A stretch of DNA of 32,523 nt, from assembly GCF_002744755.1 (NCBI RefSeq), contig NZ_KZ319298.1, positions 1 to 32,523 of the forward strand, read 5' to 3'. Source of the DNA: Leeuwenhoekiella nanhaiensis. Its GTDB lineage: Bacteria > Bacteroidota > Bacteroidia > Flavobacteriales > Flavobacteriaceae. Below the pieces are notes generated by a model. The model had not been told where the DNA came from, searched no databases, and saw only the letters and a program-made list of their open reading frames with translations. Shown one piece after another: positions 26,159-32,523 of the stretch. Positions within the stretch are counted from its first letter, which is position 1; the number at the start of each line of letters is the position of its first letter. Position numbers and translations under genes: made by a program.

Positions 26159-26569
26159 TTACACAGATTTATCCGGATTATCACAAATAGCAGGCGTATT
26201 GATCAGACGCTTCCAGGTTAGACTCTTCGCTCCGAAATTAATTAACAAACCCAATTCAAAACGACTTGCTTTCAGGTAATTAATAGTTTGTGCGATCATG
26301 GATTCGGCAAGCAATGCCGTGGCTTTAAGCTCAACCACTATATGTTCATAGCATATAAAATCAGCTTTAAAGAATTTCTTCAGTTTCTGATCTTCGTAAA
26401 ATACTTCTAGCTTTTCCTGAGACCTAAACGGAACGTTCCGGTTTATAAACTCACGCGAAAGAGCCTCTTGATAAACCGATTCCAGAAATCCAGCTCCTAA
26501 AGTCTTATGCACCTGCATACAGGCACCTAGAATTGCGTAGCTCTCTTCTTCATAAATCAACTTCCCCAT
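26159..26569 (-). CDS. GxxExxY protein (PD-(D/E)XK nuclease-like)
   Basis: This 136-residue protein belongs to the GxxExxY family, named for the motif seen here as GAGFLESVYQEAL (residues about 26-38). FKADFICYEHIVVELKA has the spacing of the PD-(D/E)XK nuclease core (Asp, then E-x-K), followed by IAQTINYLKASRFELGLLINFG. The biological role of the family is not established; it is common in Bacteroidota and often stands alone among unrelated genes. The upstream spacer has four copies of AATCCGTG. Its presence inside a sugar operon suggests insertion and not a role in polysaccharide synthesis. Confidence 0.87.
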   Translation of the reverse strand: MGKLIYEEESYAILGACMQVHKTLGAGFLESVYQEALSREFINRNVPFRSQEKLEVFYEDQKLKKFFKADFICYEHIVVELKATALLAESMIAQTINYLKASRFELGLLINFGAKSLTWKRLINTPAICDNPDKSV

Positions 26570-26584
26570 ACTACCTAATCAATC

Positions 26585-26654
26585 AATCCGTGTAATCCTT
26601 AATAATCCGTGGAATCTCAAAAAATCAGCGAAATCCGTGTTCACACAATCCGTG
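26585..26654. repeat. AATCCGTG short repeats between gmd and the GxxExxY gene
   Basis: Four exact copies of AATCCGTG occur at 26585-26592, 26604-26611, 26632-26639 and 26647-26654 in the 86-base spacer. Related AATCC-type sequences (TAATCCTTAATAATCC) fill the space between them. Such repeats are often near GxxExxY genes as I recall them, but this link was not checked. Confidence 0.75.
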
Positions 26655-26655
26655 C

Positions 26656-27768
26656 TTATTCGAAGTAATTCAGGATTCTATACCCCCCATCCTTCAGATA
26701 CTGATCTTTTTTCATCAGTTTCAGATCGCTTTGCATCATATCGTTTACCAGGTCTTTCAGATCGTATTCCGGTACCCAGCCCAGTTTTTCTTTGGCTTTG
26801 GTGGCATCTCCTATAAGCAAATCCACTTCGGTGGGTCTGAAGTATTTGGGATCTACCGCCAGTACTTCTTTCCCGATTTCCAGTTGATAATTAGGATTGG
26901 TACAGGCGGTTACATACGCCTTCTCCTCAACCCCTTCGCCTTTAAACTCCAGCTCAATCCCGGCATGACCAAAAGCCATACGCACAAACTCGCGTACCGG
27001 CGTGGTCTTATTGGTAGCGATCACCCAATCTTCCGCCTCATCAGCCTGAAGAATCATCCACATCATCCGTACATAATCTTTGGCATGACCCCAGTCGCGT
27101 TTGGCATCCAGATTCCCCAGATAGAATTTATCCTGCAGACCCAAAGCGATTCGGGCTGCTGCACGGGTAATTTTTCGGGTTACAAAAGTCTCCCCGCGTA
27201 TAGGCGATTCATGATTAAACAAAATCCCGTTGCAGGCAAACATTCCGTAAGCCTCCCGGTAATTTACCGTGATCCAGTAGGCATACATCTTAGCCACCGC
27301 GTAAGGCGATCGGGGATAAAACGGCGTGGTCTCGGTCTGCGGCACTTCCTGTACTTTCCCGTACAATTCAGAAGTAGAGGCCTGATAAATACGCGTCTTT
27401 TCCGACAAACCCAGTAAACGCACCGCATCCAGAATACGCAGCGTACCCAGACCATCGGCATTTCCGGTATATTCCGGCGTTTCAAAAGAAACCTGCACAT
27501 GACTCATCGCGGCCAGGTTATAGATTTCATCCGGCTGTATCTCCTGAATCAGACGAATCAGGTTGGTACTGTCAGTCATATCCCCGTAATGCAGTATAAA
27601 ATTACGACGATCTTCGTGTGGATCCTGATACAGATGATCTATACGATCGGTATTAAATAAAGACGAGCGGCGCTTGAGTCCGTGTACCTCGTACCCCTTC
27701 TTCAACAGAAACTCACTAAGGTAAGCCCCGTCCTGTCCGGTTACCCCGGTGATTAATGCTACTTTCAT
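26656..27768 (-). CDS. gmd: GDP-mannose 4,6-dehydratase
   Basis: This 370-residue SDR enzyme converts GDP-mannose to GDP-4-keto-6-deoxymannose, the substrate of fcl. The N-terminal [19 protein letters not shown] is the family signature, with [33 protein letters not shown], the catalytic YAVAK and [19 protein letters not shown]. The length is normal. It follows ugd after 28 bases. GDP-mannose itself must come from genes elsewhere, as no manB or manC is in the window. Confidence 0.96.
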   Translation of the reverse strand: MKVALITGVTGQDGAYLSEFLLKKGYEVHGLKRRSSLFNTDRIDHLYQDPHEDRRNFILHYGDMTDSTNLIRLIQEIQPDEIYNLAAMSHVQVSFETPEYTGNADGLGTLRILDAVRLLGLSEKTRIYQASTSELYGKVQEVPQTETTPFYPRSPYAVAKMYAYWITVNYREAYGMFACNGILFNHESPIRGETFVTRKITRAAARIALGLQDKFYLGNLDAKRDWGHAKDYVRMMWMILQADEAEDWVIATNKTTPVREFVRMAFGHAGIELEFKGEGVEEKAYVTACTNPNYQLEIGKEVLAVDPKYFRPTEVDLLIGDATKAKEKLGWVPEYDLKDLVNDMMQSDLKLMKKDQYLKDGGYRILNYFE

Positions 27769-27796
27769 AATGTGGTTTTAGTATTCGGTATTAAAT

Positions 27797-29194
27797 CTAA
27801 GAGCCGATGGCATAAAATTCAAAGCCTTTTGCTTTCAAGGCTTCCTTGTCTAACAGGCGACGCCCGTCAAACAAAAAGGCCGGTTTCAGCATGGCATTGT
27901 AGATTTGATCCCAGTCCAATGCAACAAACTCGTCCCATTCGGTCATAACGGCCACGGCATGCGCCTCTTCTGTAGCCTCATAAGCCGAATTGACTACGGT
28001 AATCAGGTCTCGATTTTCAGCTTCGCTACGGGTACCCAGATAATCTAAATCAGCAAGAATCTGCTCCTTGCTCACTTTAGGATCATACACCACAACCTCC
28101 GCACGCTCGTTCAATAAATAATCTGCCACATAGATAGCGGCAGACTCACGGGTGTCATTGGTATCTTTTTTAAAAGCCCAGCCCAGCATCGCAATTTTCT
28201 TGCCGCTTACCGTATTGTAAAGCGTACGCACGATATTCTCTGCAAAGCGACGCTTCTGATGATCGTTCATAATAATCACCTGCTCCCAGTAATCAGCCAC
28301 TTCCTTAAGGCCAAAAGATTGCGCGATATACACCAGGTTTAAAATATCTTTTTGAAAGCACGAACCCCCAAAACCTACCGAGGCCTTTAAAAACTTGGGT
28401 CCTATCCGGCTATCCTGCCCTATGGCTTTAGCCACTTCATTAACATCAGCTCCGGTTTTCTCGCACAACTCAGACAAGGCGTTGATCGAAGATACCCGTT
28501 GTGCTAAAAAAGCGTTTGCAGTAAGCTTACTCAGCTCCGACGACCACACATTAGTAGTCAGTATATTTTCCTGAGGCACCCAGTGCGCATAGACGTCTAC
28601 TAAAGCCTGTATGGCGGCCTTTCCTTCCTCGGTATCCGGGTCTCCCCCTATTAGTACGCGATCCGGAGCATGCAGATCTTCCACCGCGGTTCCTTCTGCC
28701 AGAAACTCCGGGTTAGAGAGGATCTGAAACTTGACCCCGTTTCCGGTATTTTCCAGAATACTCTTTAAAGCCTCTGCGGTACGTACCGGCAGGGTTGATT
28801 TCTCCACAACTATTTTATCAGTGGTAGACACCCGGGCGATTTGCCGCGCGCACAATTCAATCCATTTCAAATCGGCCGCCATGCCTTTCCCGATTCCGTA
28901 GGTTTTGGTAGGCGTGTTTACCGAAATAAAAATCATATCGGCTTCAGCAATGGCTTCGTCTACCTGAGTTGAAAAAAAGAGATTCCGTCCGCGAGCCTCA
29001 CCCACCACAGCGTCAAGTCCCGGCTCGTACACCGGTAGTTTAGACAGGTCTGCATCATTCCATGCCGCGATGCGCTTTTCGTTGATATCTACTACCGTGA
29101 CCTTGATCCCGGGAGCTTTCTGGGCGATCACCGCCATCGTAGGCCCACCTACATAACCTGCACCTATACAGCAGATGTTTTTAATTTGTGTCAT
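27797..29194 (-). CDS. ugd: UDP-glucose 6-dehydrogenase, animal-type UGDH
   Basis: This 465-residue enzyme oxidises UDP-Glc to UDP-GlcA, giving the substrate for the UXS gene in this locus. It resembles animal UGDH more than the short bacterial Ugd/TuaD type: [54 protein letters not shown], ending with [13 protein letters not shown]. The catalytic Cys is in [20 protein letters not shown]. It is the first gene after the terminator-like hairpin that follows upxY. Confidence 0.95.
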   Translation of the reverse strand: MTQIKNICCIGAGYVGGPTMAVIAQKAPGIKVTVVDINEKRIAAWNDADLSKLPVYEPGLDAVVGEARGRNLFFSTQVDEAIAEADMIFISVNTPTKTYGIGKGMAADLKWIELCARQIARVSTTDKIVVEKSTLPVRTAEALKSILENTGNGVKFQILSNPEFLAEGTAVEDLHAPDRVLIGGDPDTEEGKAAIQALVDVYAHWVPQENILTTNVWSSELSKLTANAFLAQRVSSINALSELCEKTGADVNEVAKAIGQDSRIGPKFLKASVGFGGSCFQKDILNLVYIAQSFGLKEVADYWEQVIIMNDHQKRRFAENIVRTLYNTVSGKKIAMLGWAFKKDTNDTRESAAIYVADYLLNERAEVVVYDPKVSKEQILADLDYLGTRSEAENRDLITVVNSAYEATEEAHAVAVMTEWDEFVALDWDQIYNAMLKPAFLFDGRRLLDKEALKAKGFEFYAIGS

Positions 29195-29269
29195 GCTTTA
29201 CAATTTAAATCAGAAATATACCGGTTTTCCATGGCTTCGCCACGTGAGTCCCATTTAGAGTCCCACCGG

Positions 29270-29308
29270 GAATAAAAAATAAAGACCGGCAGCTTCAGAA
29301 GCTCCGGC
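29270..29308 (-). terminator. Intrinsic terminator/attenuator between upxY and ugd
   Basis: The minus strand has CCGG, AGCTT, loop CTG, AAGCT, one bulged G, CCGG (29307-29286), a 9-bp stem, followed by TCTTTATTTTTTATT (29285-29271). It starts 17 bases after the upxY stop. Stem plus T-tract is a good intrinsic terminator. As all polysaccharide genes lie beyond it, it may act as an attenuator that UpxY helps RNA polymerase to pass. Confidence 0.75.
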
Positions 29309-29323
29309 TATAATCTATCAGCA

Positions 29324-29800
29324 TCAGGATACCAGATCCCGGTAGCTGGCCTCGACGATTACGCCAAGGTGTTTAAGTATTAAACGTACTTTTCGCGAAC
29401 CGGTTTGATCAACGACTGCGCTTTGCCCTTTAAAAACCCCGCCTTTAATTTCAACACGATCCCCGGGGCTAAACTGCCTCACCTGCACTTCTTCTACCAG
29501 CTCATCGGCCAGCCACTTCTTAACGGTTTCCAGCTCCTCATCCCGTACAACTGCGGGCTTGCCCAGCCAAAATAAATACCGCACTACACTATGCACAACA
29601 AAAACCTGCTGCCGCTCTTCCTCTGACAACCGCACAAAAACATAGGATTTGAATAAGGGGACTTTCACCTTTTTCTTGCGATCACTCCACTGTCGTACTT
29701 CGGTCTTTGTAGGACAAAACACTTCAAGCCCCATCCGCTCCAAAGCCGTTGCGGTTTTTTTTTCAGTTTGTGACTTAACGTAGAGTACGTACCAGTTCAT
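29324..29800 (-). CDS. upxY: UpxY-type NusG-like transcription antiterminator
   Basis: This 158-residue NusG paralogue is of the kind that in Bacteroides (UpxY) is encoded first in capsule operons and prevents early termination of its own operon. The NGN domain begins at WYVLYVKSQTEKKTATAL and contains LFKSYVFVRLSEEERQQV and HSVVRYLFWLG. The KOW-type C-terminal part has FSPGDRVEIKGGVFKG. I chose ATG 29798-29800; the TTG at 29824 would add eight residues (MVVKRPIS) that do not belong to the domain. No UpxZ partner is seen. Confidence 0.9.
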   Translation of the reverse strand: MNWYVLYVKSQTEKKTATALERMGLEVFCPTKTEVRQWSDRKKKVKVPLFKSYVFVRLSEEERQQVFVVHSVVRYLFWLGKPAVVRDEELETVKKWLADELVEEVQVRQFSPGDRVEIKGGVFKGQSAVVDQTGSRKVRLILKHLGVIVEASYRDLVS

Positions 29801-29986
29801 TGAAATTGGGCGCTTTACAACCAAACTTAAACGTTTAGTCTTTTAACATTTTGGAAAGGCGAAAATAAGTAAAAACAGTCGCTAAACAAGGATAATATAG
29901 CATTAAATTTCCGGGAACAGACAAATTAAAACACCAGCCAAAACCCCGAAAACGTTTGAAAATCAACCCCTAAACAGGAAACAACA

Positions 29987-30009
29987 CGCTAGCCCATTGA
30001 CCCCTAGCG
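29987..30009 (-). promoter_or_regulatory. Hairpin in the putative upxY leader
   Basis: CGCTAG at 29987-29992 pairs with CTAGCG at 30004-30009 (6-bp stem, 11-base loop). It would lie near the 5' end of an upxY transcript started at the promoter proposed at 30022-30050. A hairpin in the leader is compatible with NusG-type regulation, but no such role is shown. Confidence 0.35.
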
Positions 30010-30021
30010 ATATAGATTGCT

Positions 30022-30050
30022 AAAACCTATATACGTATAAGTTAAACAAA
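30022..30050 (-). promoter_or_regulatory. Candidate Bacteroidota-type promoter for upxY
   Basis: On the minus strand TTTG (30050-30047) is followed after 17 bases by TAGGTTTT (30029-30022), matching the TTTG-N17-23-TAnnTTTG consensus at all but one position. Transcription would start near 30015 and give a leader of about 215 bases before the upxY ATG. Another -7-like box, TAAGTTTG at 29829-29822, lacks a proper -33 element. Confidence 0.4.
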
Positions 30051-30064
30051 TAATCACCTTCTTT

Positions 30065-30706
30065 CCCGCGCGATTCCATCGCGTGCTTAAACAAGATATC
30101 TTGTAAAACAAAAAATAGAATTTCTAAGCCCTCCCTTGGTTCAGAATAGCTCTTTTTAAATGAGGAGTTAAGAATGCAAAGCGATAAGTTTCTGATCTTC
30201 TAGACAAATACTTAGAGCAACAATCTAAAGTAAACAGTCATTTCGAAGGAGTTTTTTACGAGTGAGAAATCGCATCCCAATGATTTCACATATGTTTCCC
30301 GCACGATTGTATCGCGTGCCTGAACGAAACACCTTATAGAACTAAAATACGATTCTTTAGCCCTCCCTCGGTTCAGAATAGACGCTGGCAGCTCCGAGAT
30401 TCAGGAGCGATAGCGACGCGGAGCTGACAAGGCGGTTTTCGCCCTCAAGGCGAAAAATTCCTAAGCGAGGGGGCTCTTTTCTTTTAGTTCGCCTGCCCTG
30501 AGCGCTAGCCGAAGGGTTTCTTTGGAGAAGTAAATCGACGACAGGAGATTCACGAGCTCCAAAACCAATAAGCAATAGCGAGCTAAACCGAGGTACGAGG
30601 TTCACGAGCTCCAAAACCAATAAGCAATAGCGAGCTAAAGAAAATGAACGAAACAACCTTTAAAAACTAAAATATCTTATTGTTACCACGCAATTCCATC
30701 GCGTGC
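30065..30706. repeat. Palindromic repeat cluster upstream of upxY
   Basis: The stretch 29825-30830 has no credible gene. It has three diverged copies of an element with GCGATTCCATCGCGTGC-like palindromes (30065-30086, 30298-30319, 30686-30706). The first two are followed by CCCTCCCTYGGTTCAGAATAG about 45 bases later. Other stems are CAGCTCCG/CGGAGCTG (30389-30396, 30419-30426) and TTTTCGCC/GGCGAAAA (30436-30456). GCCCTGAGCGCTAGCCGAAGGG (30494-30515) is a typical dispersed Bacteroidota repeat. Confidence 0.75.
30549..30639. repeat. 39-bp exact direct repeat
   Basis: The 39 bases at 30549-30587 recur without change at 30601-30639 (period 52). Each begins TTCACGAGCTCC and ends AGCGAGCTAAA. The 13-base linker CCGAGGTACGAGG is partly similar to the base run before the first copy. 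Only two copies exist, without any CRISPR-like array. The same bases also form part of a 99-codon chance ORF. Confidence 0.85.
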
Positions 30707-30753
30707 TGGAACAAAAAAATCTATAGTACCTATAGCCTCCAATCCTGCTCCTT

Positions 30754-30803
30754 TTTCTTTGCTCTTTGCTCTTTATTCTCTGTTCTCTGTTCTCTGATCT
30801 CCC
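30754..30803. repeat. Heptamer tandem repeat downstream of the dipeptidase gene
   Basis: A run of degenerate 7-base units reads TTTCTTT, GCTCTTT twice, ATTCTC-like, then TGTTCTC repeats and TGATCTC. It begins 28 bases after the dipeptidase stop. The period of seven is shared with the TATTTCG and YTYTYAC runs at the other end of the window, but the unit is different. Confidence 0.6.
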
Positions 30804-30830
30804 TTTAAGTAAACCCTTTCCAAAATAAAA

Positions 30831-32276
30831 CTAAAAATAAGCTTTCAAAAAAGCCTGTGCATTTAATCCCATAATGCGGTCTACGATAGCCCCGGTATCC
30901 AGTTTGTTGAAGTCATGCTTAATTCGGTCCTTTTGCAAATAGTTATAGGCATGACGTTCCAGAAAATCACTGAAATAGGGAAGTTCTTCCGCTGTCCAAA
31001 ATGCGTTTAAGGGGTCTATAATTCCATCATAATCTGAACCTATAGCCATACAATCCCAGGCGAATAAGCCCTCAGCATCCAATACTTCCAGTATATGCTG
31101 TATCTGATTCCACAGCAGTTCAGAGCGGTAGTGCATAATTTTGTGACGCTGGGTAGCGTGCCGGGTGGTTTTCAGGGTTTGTTCGCTGGCAACCCGGCGC
31201 TCATCGAGCTGCAACCCAATAATCCCTTTGCTTTTAGCCAGCAGTATTAATTCGTCATCATAAAAATTAATGGAGGTAGACTGTAGTTTTTGAGCAGTTT
31301 CCGGATAAGCCATCACCGGTTCTTGAGGTGACTTCAATCCGTTTGCAGCGCCATGGCTAATGATGATGGGCAGGTGCCTGTACGCATCATGAGTTTCTAA
31401 ATATTCATAATACTCATAGCGCCCCTTTACGCTCATATGCTTGACATCGATTAAAATGGACCTGCCTTCTTGTGAGTCGAGCAGCAATTGCATCACTTCC
31501 CGCCCTAAGGGCGTAAATCCCAAACCGAGGCCATAACTTTGATCGGCCTGCTTTTTAATTAGACCGCTAAAACTTTCTTCGTGTCCGCACAGGTGATTCC
31601 AGAAGTGATGGGCCATGGTCACGAAAAAGGGAGGATGCTCCCAGTTTTTCAGGATTTTGAGGTTTTGAAGTACCTCCTGCCGGTCAGGATCGGGAGACAA
31701 ACCGGTATTCAGCACGTGCATCCCTTCAATCGTGATAATGACACAAATACTAATAATACCATCTTTTGCCTCTTCCGCCTTTAGGATTTCGATCTCGTTG
31801 TATGAATTCACAATGCGATACCTAAACTTCCCTTCCTTAAGTTGAATCACTTTTCCGTCCAGCTGTTTGTAAAAATCATACTCCGCCTCAAGGTCTTTAA
31901 AATACTCCGTAAAACCCTGTATATGATCTATACGCTTCTTACCTAAACCTGTGGCGAAATTGGCTGCAAGATCAAGCAGCAATTCATTAGTAACCTTATT
32001 GCGTACAAACCACTTTTCCATCGGATAAAGCGACACACAGACCACACCGACTCCTCCATAAGACAAAGCAGTAAAATTAGACTGCGAAAACTTGGTCAGA
32101 CCGGTTAGATAATTAAGCACCTTATCAAAAATGGAAGGGGGATCGTAATGCCAGATCGAATGTTTAGAACTACGCCGTGCCGTATTCTTGCCTGCAGGCT
32201 TCTTATTAAAACTTTTTCCAAAAGGTTTGAGCGCAGGATGACAATGCAGATCTACGTAAAAATGAGAAGTATTCAT
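30831..32276 (-). CDS. Membrane dipeptidase-like protein (peptidase M19/amidohydrolase fold)
   Basis: This 481-residue protein resembles the renal dipeptidase (M19) family of zinc enzymes that cleave dipeptides. It has the metal-binding HxH in FYVDLHCHPALKPFG at the N-terminus, VTMAHHFWNHLCGHEES, ILIDVKHMSVKGRYEYYEYL, the IIISHGAANG segment and MAIGSDYDGIIDPLNAF with the conserved GSDxDG. No signal peptide is seen, so it is probably cytoplasmic. The family is typically 350-450 residues; the extra length is in a middle insertion. It is separated from the polysaccharide operon by about 1 kb and is probably unrelated in function. Confidence 0.78.
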   Translation of the reverse strand: MNTSHFYVDLHCHPALKPFGKSFNKKPAGKNTARRSSKHSIWHYDPPSIFDKVLNYLTGLTKFSQSNFTALSYGGVGVVCVSLYPMEKWFVRNKVTNELLLDLAANFATGLGKKRIDHIQGFTEYFKDLEAEYDFYKQLDGKVIQLKEGKFRYRIVNSYNEIEILKAEEAKDGIISICVIITIEGMHVLNTGLSPDPDRQEVLQNLKILKNWEHPPFFVTMAHHFWNHLCGHEESFSGLIKKQADQSYGLGLGFTPLGREVMQLLLDSQEGRSILIDVKHMSVKGRYEYYEYLETHDAYRHLPIIISHGAANGLKSPQEPVMAYPETAQKLQSTSINFYDDELILLAKSKGIIGLQLDERRVASEQTLKTTRHATQRHKIMHYRSELLWNQIQHILEVLDAEGLFAWDCMAIGSDYDGIIDPLNAFWTAEELPYFSDFLERHAYNYLQKDRIKHDFNKLDTGAIVDRIMGLNAQAFLKAYF

Positions 32277-32523
32277 AACTTGAGTTTAGTTGTACTCAGG
32301 GGTCATAAATGATTAAGGGAGTGTAATTTACTCATTTACATTGAGATAACACAGAGTGTAGAATGTAGAGTGCTGAGTGCTGAGTTTCGTAATTCAAATA
32401 ACTCAACAATAAATCAGAAATACAAAATTAGAAATGCAGAACATAAGGTGTAACATTGAAAATACTCAACCAGAAGGTCATATAAGATATAAGCACTAAT
32501 GAGCTCCCTTCTCTGTGGGAGAA
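32277..32523. repeat. Intergenic end with heptamer-like and palindromic repeat fragments
   Basis: The last 247 bases carry TGTAGAGTGCTGAGTGCTGAG near 32360-32382, related to the lead part of the composite repeat at 5940-6560. They also carry AATACAAAATTAGAAATGCAG-like sequence, the reverse complement of its TATTTCTAATTTTT part. CTCCC (32504-32508) and GGGAG (32517-32521) form a stem at the window edge, which may be a cut repeat. I see no clear promoter for the dipeptidase gene. Confidence 0.5.

Noticed and set aside
26731-27417. 228-codon plus-strand ORF antisense to gmd
   Set aside because: It lies wholly within a well-supported gene and its product has no known family pattern; open antisense frames are common in codon-biased genes.
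30549-30639. Possible CRISPR array
   Set aside because: Only two copies with a 13-base spacer, no cas genes, and the repeat matches other dispersed intergenic elements nearby.
30357-30656. 99-codon minus-strand ORF upstream of upxY
   Set aside because: It runs through palindromic and direct repeats, its product is low in complexity and resembles translated intergenic repeats, and it has no homologue that I recognise.
1-32523. tRNA, rRNA and riboswitch search by eye
   Set aside because: No cloverleaf-like sequences, rRNA blocks or recognised riboswitch cores were seen; a covariance-model scan would be needed to exclude small RNAs.

Overview
The window is a chromosomal exopolysaccharide/capsule biosynthesis locus of a Bacteroidota bacterium, most likely a marine-type Flavobacteriaceae. 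The evidence is an UpxY-type NusG paralogue as first gene, Wza/Wzc/WcaJ of the Bacteroidota type, a GxxExxY protein, almost no Shine-Dalgarno signal, and intergenic repeats of flavobacterial style (TATTTCG heptamers and palindromes of the CTTCGAGTG/GTATCGAGAAG type). Genus and species cannot be fixed from the sequence. Every real gene lies on the minus strand, so the locus reads from right to left.

Region by region in transcription order: (1) 32276-30831, a stand-alone M19-type dipeptidase-like gene. (2) 30830-29825, about 1 kb of non-coding DNA rich in palindromes and direct repeats, with a candidate promoter and leader for upxY. (3) 29800-29324, the upxY-like antiterminator, followed at once by an intrinsic terminator-like hairpin. 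(4) 29194-26656, ugd and gmd. (5) 26569-24898, a GxxExxY gene and a membrane acyltransferase. (6) 24623-15950, a visibly AT-richer core with GDP-fucose synthase (fcl), a coupled aldolase/CMP-transferase/HAD trio, a flippase, a DUF115/GT42-like putative transferase, two hexapeptide acyltransferases and two glycosyltransferases. (7) 14928-6581, more GC-rich: four GT4 enzymes, a polymerase-like membrane protein, a WcaF-like acetyltransferase, a GT2 enzyme and UDP-glucuronate decarboxylase. (8) 6580-5910, a threefold tandem composite repeat with variable heptamer runs. (9) 5909-574, a GT2 enzyme, the initiating phosphotransferase WcaJ, the export lipoprotein Wza and the tyrosine kinase/co-polymerase Wzc. 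(10) A strong terminator at 511-533, then repeats to the window edge.

Together the genes describe a Wzx/Wzy-type pathway. WcaJ loads a hexose-1-phosphate on undecaprenyl phosphate, about eight glycosyltransferases extend the unit, acyltransferases decorate it, the flippase moves it across the membrane, the Wzy-like protein polymerises it, and Wzc/Wza control and export the chain. Precursor genes predict UDP-GlcA, UDP-xylose and GDP-L-fucose. They also suggest a CMP-activated 2-ulosonic acid made by a non-standard route.

The most notable candidate system is the trio at 23479-20581: a DmpG-like aldolase fused to a DUF115/GT42-like domain, a KdsB-like cytidylyltransferase and a capped HAD phosphatase. 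A free-standing DUF115/GT42-like protein lies two genes downstream. Also notable are two intergenic-type palindromic repeats inserted in frame within fcl, and a heptamer-based repeat family whose unit lengths differ by exactly five heptamers.
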